From: Pseudomonas sp. Q1-7
GTDB lineage: Bacteria > Pseudomonadota > Gammaproteobacteria > Pseudomonadales > Pseudomonadaceae
Direction: 5' to 3'
NCBI RefSeq assembly: GCF_028010285.1
Contig: NZ_CP116304.1
Span: 3,488,501-3,552,500 of the forward strand
Length of the DNA: 64,000 nucleotides
Made by a program: the position numbers and the translations under genes. The stretch's first letter is position 1, and each line of letters begins with the position of its first letter. This document shows positions 55,095-63,621 of this stretch, piece by piece. The notes under the pieces are model-generated. The model ran no database searches and was not told the origin of the DNA. It was given only the letters and a program-made list of their open reading frames with translations.

Positions 55095-56711
55095 TGGCCG
55101 ATTCTGTTGAAAAAGGCGGTTCTGCGGCAGCCAGCCGGCCAGGTGTGTCAGCTTTCGAAGTGGCTGCAAACCACTCCAAGTTGTCTTTCGGTCTTTCACT
55201 GAGCATCCGGGCTCAGGTTTGCGGGTTATTTCGAGGGTTTCTGCTCGCCGCAGGCGCACCTATCCCGTGATCGGTGGCCCGTGAGGCATGAGCTTGGCCA
55301 TGCGTCGCAGGTTTTGCACCGTCGCGGCCAAGGTGAATTCGTCAGCAGCACCTGTCAGGCCACGCAGTCGTAAACGGTCGAGTTTCATGATGCGTTTGAG
55401 GTGGGCGAAAAGCATCCCCACCTTCTTCCGTACGCAACGAGAGACGAGGTATTCCGGTGTCTTGGCGATGCGTCGCGCTACGTCGCGGGCAGCTTCATGG
55501 ATGCTGCGAACGATCTTGCGGTTCGGCGTGCTGGGACAGCACTTCGCTTTCAGTGGGCAGGTGGCGCAGTCGGCTTGGCTGGAGCGGTAGATGATGGTGT
55601 TGGCCTTGGTCACCCGTGTTCTCTGTTGGGTGAAGGCGCGCCATTCACTGCGTAGTGGTTTGCCGGTTGGGCAACGGTATTCATTGGCCTCCTGATTCCA
55701 GTGAAAGTCGTTGCTGGAGAGGCTGTCGTCCTTGCACTCGGTCTTGTCCCACACCGGCACATGCGGCTCGATGTCCTTCTCCTCGACCATCCAGGCCAGC
55801 ATCGGGGCCGTGCCATAGGCGGTATCGCCGATCAGGCGTTCCGGTGTGAGGTCGAACTGCGCTTCGACGCGCTCCACCATCGTCCTGGTCGACTCGACTT
55901 CGACGGTCCGATGCGCCGGGGTGGCTTCCACATTCAGGATCACGCCGTGCTGGGTGTCGATCAGGTAGTTGGTAGCGTAGGCAAAGTAAGCCGGGCCACC
56001 TGGCGCGGCGGTCCACCTCGCCTGCGGATCGGTGAGCGAAATTTTCTTGGGCAGAGCTTCGGCCAGCACTTCCTCATCGAGGGCTTCGAGGTACTCGCGC
56101 ACGGCGCGGGTACTGAGCGCCGGATCACGCCAGTCCACCTCATCTCCCGCCACCCCACGTTGCCGGCTGGCATCCGCCTTGATGATGCTGGCGTCGACGG
56201 CGAAGCCTTCACCCTTGACCAGGCCGGCCGCCATGCAGCGCCGCAGCACTTCATTGAACAACCAGCGGAACAGGCCGCTGTCACGGAAGCGGCCGTGGCG
56301 ATTCTTCGAGAAGGTCGAGTGATTGGGTACTTCGTCCTCCAGACCCAGCCGGCAGAACCAGCGGTAGGCCAGGTTCAGATGCACCTCTTCGCACAACCGT
56401 CGCTCGGAACGGATGCCGTAGCAGTAGCCAACGACCAGCATGCGCACCATCAACTCCGGATCAATCGAGGGGCGTCCGATGGGGCTGTAGAAGTCGGCCA
56501 AGTGAGCACGTAGGTCGCTGAGATCCAGGCACTGATCGATGCTGCGCAGGAGGTGTTGGGGCGGGACGTGCTCTTCCAGATTGAACGAGTAGAACAGGCG
56601 TGCCTGTCCTCCCGGTAACCGTCCCATCATACTGCCTGCCCCCACGCTCACTGAGCGAGTGATTTTGCCGGCGGCATGGGGCGGCAGCTACTTTTTCAAC
56701 AGAATCGGCCA
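55095..56711 (-). mobile_element. IS1182-like element, copy B
   Basis: Terminal repeats TGGCCGATTCTGTTGAAAAA at 55095 and its complement ending at 56711; 1617 bp. Same orientation as copy A. No target duplication is visible. The two copies enclose a 3.7-kb segment with the mer remnant and the Gly-rich gene, a composite-transposon-like layout. Confidence 0.88.
55260..56630 (-). CDS. tnpA: IS1182-like transposase (copy B)
   Basis: A 456-residue protein from the MMGRLPGG start, parallel to copy A; the frame extends 7 codons further. The DUF772 region, DDE residues (AVDASIIKADAS, IGDTAYG, RKKVGMLFAHLKRIM) and Cys-rich insertion are conserved, except that the Glu in KKVEM of copy A is Gly here. 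That position is near the expected last catalytic acidic residue, so copy B may be inactive. Confidence 0.9.
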   Translation of the reverse strand: MMGRLPGGQARLFYSFNLEEHVPPQHLLRSIDQCLDLSDLRAHLADFYSPIGRPSIDPELMVRMLVVGYCYGIRSERRLCEEVHLNLAYRWFCRLGLEDEVPNHSTFSKNRHGRFRDSGLFRWLFNEVLRRCMAAGLVKGEGFAVDASIIKADASRQRGVAGDEVDWRDPALSTRAVREYLEALDEEVLAEALPKKISLTDPQARWTAAPGGPAYFAYATNYLIDTQHGVILNVEATPAHRTVEVESTRTMVERVEAQFDLTPERLIGDTAYGTAPMLAWMVEEKDIEPHVPVWDKTECKDDSLSSNDFHWNQEANEYRCPTGKPLRSEWRAFTQQRTRVTKANTIIYRSSQADCATCPLKAKCCPSTPNRKIVRSIHEAARDVARRIAKTPEYLVSRCVRKKVGMLFAHLKRIMKLDRLRLRGLTGAADEFTLAATVQNLRRMAKLMPHGPPITG

Positions 56712-57275
56712 GAATCAGACGGTCGATTTATGTCCAATCTGTGGCACGAGCAGGCAATTCTGCCGCCCAGTTCGCCCAACTCACGCCACTATTATTTCTT
56801 CGGGCTTCTCGGTCCATGCTCGCTCGTTGAACCGTAGCCACCTTCTCTGGCTGCTTCATTCTCTTCCGCCTGCAAATTGCTTCCTTTAAGCGACCGCCGC
56901 TAACGCAGAGTTCGCCCGAAGCTGGCACTGGGAAGTGGTCTGTCCCCAGAGTTGGGGTGGGCACTCGCGCACTCTCGGGCCTCAACTCCCGCTTTCCTCC
57001 AAACATTCAACCTGCGTCGGCGAGGCGAAGTGAAAGCCGCGCCCGTTATCGACGGTCCGCATTTCGCTATTACCTGGACTAACCATGGCGCCGAACGCCG
57101 AATTGACTAACCGTCATGGACGCTCTCCTTTGAGCTTTCCGCATTCCTCATTGATCCGGCGCACCGCTTGCATAGATCACGACAGCATTGTCTTGGCTCG
57201 TACGAGTCGGTTTGCAGGGAATAGACGTAGGTGGTCCGACGTCGACAAAAGACACTCACCTTCAAGGACACATCC
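56712..57275. other. Gene-poor stretch
   Basis: No supported gene is seen. Short frames on both strands lack ribosome sites. It probably contains the promoter of the 57276 gene. Confidence 0.3.
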
Positions 57276-57518
57276 ATGGATAAAGAAACCTTGATCCTGC
57301 TGGATGAAATGGTGGAACGCGCCGCCACCAGTCTCGATGCCGGCCGCATTGCGAAAGAGAGCATCAGGCTTAAAAAACCTACCCGTGAGCGGATTCAACT
57401 TGCGGGGGAGACGCTGGTGGAGCGGGCAGCGGATCTATACCCGGAACTGGATGCCTATGTCTCATCCAGCACAGAAGGCACCATCACCCTCGTGCTGAGG
57501 GCTCGAACCAAGCACTGA
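57276..57518 (+). CDS. Small hypothetical protein
   Basis: An 80-residue protein, MDKETLILLDEMVERAATSLDAGRIAKESIRL ... RARTKH, mostly helical with a C-terminal strand pair (YVSSSTEGTITLVLRA). AAGGA precedes ATG 57276. No recognised family. Composition and start site support a real gene. Confidence 0.55.
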   Translation: MDKETLILLDEMVERAATSLDAGRIAKESIRLKKPTRERIQLAGETLVERAADLYPELDAYVSSSTEGTITLVLRARTKH

Positions 57519-57676
57519 CTCGCGACAGCACTCCCGTATCGATCCCTTGTTCCGGGTTCGGGAAAGTGGCGGATCAGACTTAAGTCGTAATTTGACGTTT
57601 GACGTCGCGAAGCCGCCCGAAACGGACTAGTGCATTAACTATGGGTAGCGCAAGTCAGGCGCACCAGGAGCGTACA

Positions 57677-57919
57677 GTGGACAACTCCCTCGCATTGGCG
57701 GAACTGCGCCGCTTGTCCTTGCATGTCGCAGCGGCACATATCGCTATGGTCGCATTCCTGGAAGAGGCAATCGTGCCGTGGTCAGACGATCAGGTAATGG
57801 AGTTCGAATGCCTCTGTGCGACGGAGTCTGCCGCACTCGCCGAGTACCATAGTTTTCTTGGAGATAGCGGCAATAACCGTTTGGCCCTACTGCCAAGCCC
57901 TGCCGCCCGACTGGCCTAA
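57677..57919 (+). CDS. Small hypothetical protein
   Basis: An 80-residue protein from GTG 57677 (VDNSLALAELRRLSLHVAAAHIAMVAFLEEAIVPWSDDQ), chosen because CAGGAG lies 6 nt upstream; ATG 57641 is an alternative. It has two long helices followed by a variable tail. Its size and helical pattern resemble its neighbour at 57276, but no clear homology is seen. Function unknown. Confidence 0.5.
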   Translation: MDNSLALAELRRLSLHVAAAHIAMVAFLEEAIVPWSDDQVMEFECLCATESAALAEYHSFLGDSGNNRLALLPSPAARLA

Positions 57920-57956
57920 CAACTCGGCCTGGCATAAATCGGCCGCGAGTTTCGAC

Positions 57957-58418
57957 CTAGGACGTCTCCTGTCGCCAATTTGTCCCGCATTTCTCGTCTC
58001 GCGGAGCTGCCTGCCAGTTCAGCTTATCGAGGTGCCCTTTGCAGTTGACGTACTGCTGCCCCACTACCTCATCTATCCAGCCAAACTGCTCGATGATCCG
58101 AGCATTCACCCACCCGTTGTACGCAAGAGACAAAACCTGAGCCCGCCATCCATCCTGGTAGCCGTCGACACGATCGAATCGACGCCAGCCCTTCAGGGCA
58201 TCATCGGAGCCCAGCCAGTACCACTCGCCGTAGTAAGCCTGATCAAACACAGCGAACCTATTCTTCTTCGCCCAGAAGCTCGTCTTGACCTCGGTTCTAC
58301 ATTCCTCGAAGTTGAACAAGCCGCCGTTCTGCTGTGCATCCAGAGCACGATCAATGTGCCGCTGAGCCAACTTTCGAGCCATGCGGCGAACAATCCCATC
58401 GAACATCGAATCTGACAT
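57957..58418 (-). CDS. Hypothetical protein
   Basis: A 153-residue Trp/Tyr-rich protein, MSDSMFDGIVRRMARKLAQRHIDRALDAQQNG ... DEKCGTNWRQETS. The aromatic-rich middle (FAVFDQAYYGEWYWLGSDDALKGWRRFDRVDGYQDGW) suggests a compact fold. AAAGG lies before ATG 58418. It is somewhat less GC-rich than the average of the window. No family recognised. Confidence 0.6.
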   Translation of the reverse strand: MSDSMFDGIVRRMARKLAQRHIDRALDAQQNGGLFNFEECRTEVKTSFWAKKNRFAVFDQAYYGEWYWLGSDDALKGWRRFDRVDGYQDGWRAQVLSLAYNGWVNARIIEQFGWIDEVVGQQYVNCKGHLDKLNWQAAPRDEKCGTNWRQETS

Positions 58419-58744
58419 GGGCAGGCCCTTTACTCGGGTGGAAGTACAGGGAGGATATCAGGCGGCCAGAGTCTTGCTCGTTGCCGGGTGTACCAGTCAG
58501 CCCACCCATCACCTACACATTCGCATGTATATCTGTCAGCTAATCTAAAAGCTGTCCTAGAGAGAGGACAATTGGTCGCGACGGACACACCTCTATCTTT
58601 GGCACTCTGGCAACGTGTCCGTTGCGGCCAGTTCAGTATCGCTAAGGCCGTCACGGAAACTTCACCCCTCCCTGAAGTGAATGCTCGCAGCCGTGACGGC
58701 CTCTTTTTGTCACCGAAAAACGGTCCAACGCCGTGGTTAAAGCC
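58419..58744. other. Non-coding stretch with a large branched hairpin at 58646-58708
   Basis: GGCCGTCACGG (58646-58656) pairs perfectly with CCGTGACGGCC (58691-58701), followed by TCTTTTT. Inside the loop, CTTCA / TGAAG forms a second stem. A frame at 58488-58832 runs through it but is doubtful. It could be a terminator or the 3' end of a small RNA on the plus strand. Confidence 0.45.
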
Positions 58745-59701
58745 TCACGGCAAACGCGGTGTCAGTCGACTCTCCTGCGGCACCGGGAACGGGAAACCAA
58801 GCACCGGGAACCGGCCGCGTACACGGTTCTGAGCCTGACACTTGTGGGTGCAGTTGGTCGCTGGAGGGGCCACCTCCACCGAATCTTCGCCCAGGACACC
58901 GCCCATTCGCCCGCCACTGGCTACCCGCCAAACCGAGACTCCGCCGAACTGACTGACGCGGGTGGCAACCTGGGGACTGTCCCGCCCAACAAACTTGGCC
59001 GATACATCATTGGCAAAGTTGCCCCGTGGCGTCACCGGCACCGGGAAGCACTGCGGGGTAAAGTTGGGCGGCGTGCAGAGCGGTAGAGCAGGCGGATTCC
59101 TGAAGTTGGGGTTGTCGAAGTAGAACACCCCATCAGCCAGCACATGGGTGAAGTCCGTAGTCAGGCCATCGGCGCGTTCAGGCTCCATCTGGAAGATGCC
59201 GCCTTGAGCGCAATCCTTCGCCTGGATTTTCATGCCCACGCCCGGACCATTTCTAGACAGCAGTACGTCGGTACCTTCGATCTCCAGAGTCAGATTCCCG
59301 TTCAGCGTCACGCCCTGGAGATCCGGGGTCTTGCTGGCGAAAATCGTGGTCGGGACGCCGCCCGTCATATCCTGCGGATTGGGCGCTCCAGTCAGGGTGT
59401 AGTTGCGAACGCCCAGCGTGGCCGAATCCACTTCAAAAACTACAAACTTTCCTCGAACCGTGAAACTGGTGCCCAAACCGCTCGCGGGAACTGTCGTTTC
59501 GGTGAGTCCGCTAACAGGCCCGCCCGGAAGCTCGACGGTAAATCCGCCCCCCTCGCAACCCGCATCTTTAGCGGCATAAGCCTGCTGGCCCATCAAGCCC
59601 GATGACAATGCTGCAAACGCCAGCAATCCAGCCCTCATCAGGTCAGGCTTCTTTGCGGGGAAAGCTGTCTCTGAGGCAGGTAACTCCAATCGGCTGTTCA
59701 T
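58745..59701 (-). CDS. Exported hypothetical protein
   Basis: A 318-residue protein with an N-terminal signal region (LMRAGLLAFAALSSGLMGQQAYA, residues ~21-43) and a beta-rich mature part (VELPGGPVSGLTETTVPASGLGTSFTVRGKFVVFEVDSATLGVRNYTLTG ...). Four Cys near the C-terminus could form disulfides. GAGGATCAC precedes ATG 59701. The last ~28 residues (NRVRGRFPVLGFPFPVPQESRL) derive from a repetitive CCGGGAACGG-type stretch and may be a frame extension. No known family. Confidence 0.6.
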   Translation of the reverse strand: MNSRLELPASETAFPAKKPDLMRAGLLAFAALSSGLMGQQAYAAKDAGCEGGGFTVELPGGPVSGLTETTVPASGLGTSFTVRGKFVVFEVDSATLGVRNYTLTGAPNPQDMTGGVPTTIFASKTPDLQGVTLNGNLTLEIEGTDVLLSRNGPGVGMKIQAKDCAQGGIFQMEPERADGLTTDFTHVLADGVFYFDNPNFRNPPALPLCTPPNFTPQCFPVPVTPRGNFANDVSAKFVGRDSPQVATRVSQFGGVSVWRVASGGRMGGVLGEDSVEVAPPATNCTHKCQAQNRVRGRFPVLGFPFPVPQESRLTPRLP

Positions 59702-60117
59702 GATGTGATCCTCATCCACACAGGGGAACGCCAACCAGTCCATACCTAGTCGCCCGTTGGGAGCGGCCAGCCAACCAGCACGGCCATTACTTGCAGCCTG
59801 ATGTAGCAACTGCGGTTCCGCACCATCCTTCAAAACCAGTCAGCAGTTTATGTGGGAAAAAATCCCACGCAGTGAGGCTAGTCCCGTCTCAGCGAGATTC
59901 AACGACCGAACATCGGCGCTTGCAGCCGCACCTCGTGGAATAGCACCCAAAAAGGAGCACCAGTTGGCCGTACCAGAGCTCTTTGGATGAGTTTCATTTC
60001 GGTCGGCGCCAGACGTCGCAAAACGGTCACGGCTCAGGCTTAGCCCGATCCTGCCGGCATGTCAGTGCTTAAAGGTGGCTTATACTTCGATGAATCGGCC
60101 AACCCATGCGGTTGGCT
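59702..60117. other. Gene-poor stretch
   Basis: No supported gene. A small inverted repeat GTGGGA / TCCCAC lies at 59852-59868. The region is the likely promoter area for the exported protein and the border of the right 620-bp repeat. Confidence 0.3.
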
Positions 60118-60737
60118 GAGCCAAGGGGGCGTGGCCCCCCTTTTTGCAAGCTGCGGATCAGTTGATCACTTCGGGAATGGCTTCTTCGCGTGCGGCCAGG
60201 CTCACGCTCCAGTGCCCACCGCTTTCCTGAACAAGCTGCAGCAGGTCGTAGGTCTTGATCATGTCGAGCAGGCCCGAGTGACCGTATGCGCTGGGAGAAA
60301 ATGCAGGATCAGTTCGCTTGAGGTATTGCCCTAGGGCGCTGAGGGTGACCTTGCCCTCGCTGGTCCTAGCGGCGAGCAAGGACACTGCATCTACAACGAA
60401 CCGCGGTCTGCGTTTGACCGCAGGCTTTGCGGGATCAGGCTTGGCAGGTTCGGTCTTCGGACCGGCGTCCGGCTTGGCGGTAGGTTTCTCGGACTGCTCT
60501 GCGGGCTCTTCGGCGTGCTCATCACGACTCCGCTCGAAGAACTGATCGCTTGCATTCCGAAGTGCGGCAGGTGTCTTGGACTCACCGACAATGCAGACCG
60601 TGGCGCCCCGCTCACGAAGCTTACGGCAGAGGTAGGTAAAGTCCGAGTCGCTGGTGACCAAGCAGAAGGTGTCCACCCGATGATCGAAAAGTGCTTCCAG
60701 GGCATCGAGCGCCAGCGCGATATCCGAAGTGTTCTTG
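60118..60737. repeat. 620-bp direct repeat, right copy (partner 31805-32424)
   Basis: Same orientation and length as the left copy. It includes an orphan radC-type terminator (GGGGGC / GCCCCC with T run) at 60125-60145, although radC itself is absent here. Confidence 0.9.
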
Positions 60738-61030
60738 CCCGCTGCGTACTGGTACTGGAGACATGGCGTGAAGGCCAAGCGCACCAGAGCTTCCTGCTAT
60801 TTGTTGGCCAGCGTTCCGTGGTTTCCATATCCCCTGCGGATTACCACACGCCCAAACTGGGCAACGACACGCAGCGCGCGTTCCAGAATCATGGGAGTTA
60901 CGTTGTCGCAATCGACCAGGACCGCGACACGTGTTTCTCCGGCGGGAGTGAATACGCCCAAGTTGCCGCTGGTGATTGGAGTAGTCCGCCAGGAAGCGCA
61001 GCACCTCCACGGGCAGACAATCCCGACCAT
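60158..61030 (-). pseudogene. NYN-LOTUS protein, full-length copy with an in-frame stop
   Basis: It contains the whole NYN domain: VAVLVDCDNVTP with the acidic site, RVVIRRGYGNHGTLANK, then TAG at 60797-60799 where the family has Trp (TGG). The same frame continues QEALVRLAFTPCLQYQYAAGKNTSDIALALDALEALF ... VTSDSDFTYL, linker and LOTUS-like domain, to the stop at 60158. NYN domains are PIN-fold nucleases and LOTUS domains bind RNA. The true start is unclear (TTG 60961 or upstream). It is broken by one substitution only, so decay is recent. Confidence 0.82.
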
Positions 61031-61290
61031 GCGACACTTAGCCTTTTTCCGACCGACCGCTGATCGAGAAGTTAGCGCCCCGCAAATGCCTGCAGGAAAT
61101 CAGCGCGTTACGGACCCGCGACACCACCGCATATAACCGTGGCCGCCTAGAAGGCGGCTGACTGATACCTACATTTTTATAAAAATCTATTTCGTAAGCC
61201 TGGAAAGAACCTTGCCTCCGACTTGGCGGTTTACCGGCCCCCCGCATAGGTGTCTCATGTAAACAGGTAGTGCTCACCTGGGAGGCCACC

Positions 61291-63231
61291 ATGCCGAAGA
61301 ACGTCACCCAGAAGCTGATCGCATCGCATCTGCTCGAGGGCACGATGCGCGAGGGCGAGTTGATCGCATTGAAGATCGATCAGGCTCTCACCCAGGACGC
61401 CACCGGCACCATGGTGATGCTCGAACTTGAGGCAATGGGCCTTGAGCGCACCAAGACAGAAGTTTCGGTGCAGTACGTCGACCACAACCTACTGCAGACC
61501 GACTTCAAGAATGCCGACGACCATCTGTTCCTGCAGAGCGCCTGCCGACGCTTCGGCATTTGGTTCAGCCGGCCGGGCAACGGCGTGAGCCACCCAGTGC
61601 ATATGGAGCACTTCGGCCGTCCGGGACGCACCCTGCTCGGATCGGACAGCCACACCTGCGCGGCCGGCTCGATGGGCATGTTGGCCATTGGCGCCGGCGG
61701 GTTGGAAGTGGCGATGGCCATCGCCGGCGAACCCTTCTATGTAAAGATGCCGCGTATCGTCGGTGTCCACCTGAGTGGGCGCCTGCCTGACTGGGTCAGT
61801 GCCAAGGACATCATTCTGGAAATGCTGCGTCGCTACGACGTCAGCGGCGGTGTGGGCAAGATCTTCGAATACCACGGCGACGGTTTGGAGTGTCTGGGCG
61901 CCATGGACCGTCATGTCATCGCCAACATGGGGGCGGAGCTCGGAGCGACAACCAGCGTGTTTCCTTCCGACAGTGCGGTGAAGGCGTTTCTCACCTCCCG
62001 TGGCCGCGAAGCGGACTGGAGCGAGCTGCTCGCCGACCCAGACGCCGCCTATGATGAGGAAGTGGAGATCGATCTCACCAGCCTGGAGCCACTGATCGCC
62101 TGCCCCTCCAGTCCTGGTAACGTGGTACCGGTCAGCGAGGTAGCCGGCAAGCCGGTGCATCAATGCGTGGTCGGTTCTTCGGCCAACCCAGGCCTGCGCG
62201 ACTTCGCCATGGTAGCGATGATGCTCGAACAGCATGGTGTGCACGAGGACGTCTCACTCGACGTCAACCCGACCTCGCGGCAAATCCTCGAGAACCTATC
62301 CGCGCTGGGCTATCTGGGTACCCTTATCCATCGCGGCGCACGCATCCACCAGGCCGGCTGCGGTGGCTGTATCGGCATGGGCGAGGCTCCAGCCACTGAG
62401 AGCATCAGCTTGCGCACCATGCCGCGCAATTTTCCCGGACGCTCGGGCACGCGAGAAGACAAGGTCTACCTGTGCAGCCCCGAAACCGCTGCCGCCTCGG
62501 CCATCACCGGGGTGATCAGCGACCCACGCACCCTCAGCTTCCCCTACCCACGTTTCAAGGAGCCCGAGCACTACATCCTCAATACCGAATCACTCACACC
62601 GCCTGCCGAAGATGGCAGGCTGGTCGCCCTGATCAAGGGCCCTAACATCGCCTCCTTGCCCGAATTCGACCCGCTGCCGGACAGCCTATCCGGTCCGGTG
62701 CTGATCAAGACCGGCGACAACGTCTCCACCGACGAAATCATGCCGGCGGGCGCCAAGGTACTGCCGCTGCGCAGCAATATTCCGGAGATTTCCCGGTTCA
62801 CCTTCTACCAGCTCGACTCGAACTACTACGACCGGGCTATAAATCTGAAAGGCAGCGCGTCCTTCATCGTCGGTGGCGACAACTATGGCCAAGGCTCGAG
62901 TCGCGAACACGCCGCCCTCGCACCTCGCTATCTCGGCGTGCGCGCCGTGCTGGCCAAGGGCTTCGCGCGTATCCACTGGCAGAACCTGTGCAACTTCGGC
63001 ATCGTGCCACTGACCTTCGAAAAGGATGCCGACTATGAGCTTATCCAGTCCGGCGATCAGCTCAGCTTTCCGAGCATCCGGGAGGAGATTCAGCAAGGGG
63101 AGCTCGTCTCGGTGGTTAACACTACCCGCGGGAGCACCCTCACCTTGCGCCATGCCATGACAGCGAGGCAGGTACACATGATTCTGTTAGGGAGCATCAT
63201 CAATATGCACAGCAATTCGGATAATGCATGA
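61291..63231 (+). CDS. Aconitate hydratase, Aquifex-type (monomeric short aconitase)
   Basis: A 646-residue aconitase-superfamily enzyme combining the large 4Fe-4S domain and the small swivel domain. Cluster Cys are in LGSDSHTCAAGS and in GCGGCIGMG; the swivel domain has VGGDNYGQGSSREHAALAPRYLG. The length (~650) fits the putative Aquifex-type aconitase rather than AcnA/AcnB (~900) or split LeuCD. GGGAGG lies 7 nt before ATG 61291. It is intact, which is notable in a decayed neighbourhood. It may act on citrate, homoaconitate or a related acid; the substrate is not decided by sequence. Confidence 0.9.
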   Translation: MPKNVTQKLIASHLLEGTMREGELIALKIDQALTQDATGTMVMLELEAMGLERTKTEVSVQYVDHNLLQTDFKNADDHLFLQSACRRFGIWFSRPGNGVSHPVHMEHFGRPGRTLLGSDSHTCAAGSMGMLAIGAGGLEVAMAIAGEPFYVKMPRIVGVHLSGRLPDWVSAKDIILEMLRRYDVSGGVGKIFEYHGDGLECLGAMDRHVIANMGAELGATTSVFPSDSAVKAFLTSRGREADWSELLADPDAAYDEEVEIDLTSLEPLIACPSSPGNVVPVSEVAGKPVHQCVVGSSANPGLRDFAMVAMMLEQHGVHEDVSLDVNPTSRQILENLSALGYLGTLIHRGARIHQAGCGGCIGMGEAPATESISLRTMPRNFPGRSGTREDKVYLCSPETAAASAITGVISDPRTLSFPYPRFKEPEHYILNTESLTPPAEDGRLVALIKGPNIASLPEFDPLPDSLSGPVLIKTGDNVSTDEIMPAGAKVLPLRSNIPEISRFTFYQLDSNYYDRAINLKGSASFIVGGDNYGQGSSREHAALAPRYLGVRAVLAKGFARIHWQNLCNFGIVPLTFEKDADYELIQSGDQLSFPSIREEIQQGELVSVVNTTRGSTLTLRHAMTARQVHMILLGSIINMHSNSDNA

Positions 63232-63254
63232 CACCTGCAGTGCAACTGCGGGTG
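63232..63254 (+). terminator. Weak terminator-like hairpin after the aconitase gene
   Basis: CACCTGCAG / CTGCGGGTG stem with one mismatch, immediately after the stop codon; followed by GTTGCTG, not a true T run. Confidence 0.35.
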
Positions 63255-63621
63255 GTTGCTGATCCTGTTCATGCAGCACGCCTCACCCGACAGTGAGAGC
63301 TAGGCAAGTGGCTGTCGGTGTCCCGAGCTACCGCCGCAGAGCGGCAAGGGGACACAGCGGTAGCAGTCAGGGCGGCCTCTCGATTACGGCAGCTATGGGC
63401 CGCTTTCTGCCTGATGCAACGGGAACTAAAAATCGACATCTGCCGGTCATGTACACCGTGCTCCTATGACCCTCTCCACCAGATGCCGCAGTCAGAACTG
63501 TTGCCACACCGCTCTTAATCGCCCTCGAAACGGTCTTTGACCCCTTCCCCACCAATGCCGACCCTCTCGCCCGCGGCACATCGGCGTGCCGAGTGCTTTG
63601 TCGGAGAGGTTGGGTTCAGGG
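63255..63621. other. Gene-poor stretch before traG
   Basis: No supported gene. Frames at 63318-63518 and 63367-63579 look like noise. Confidence 0.3.

Noticed and set aside
58488..58832. 114-codon plus-strand frame MYQSAHPSPTHSH
   Set aside because: It runs through a strong branched hairpin and overlaps the end of the opposite gene; no ribosome site.
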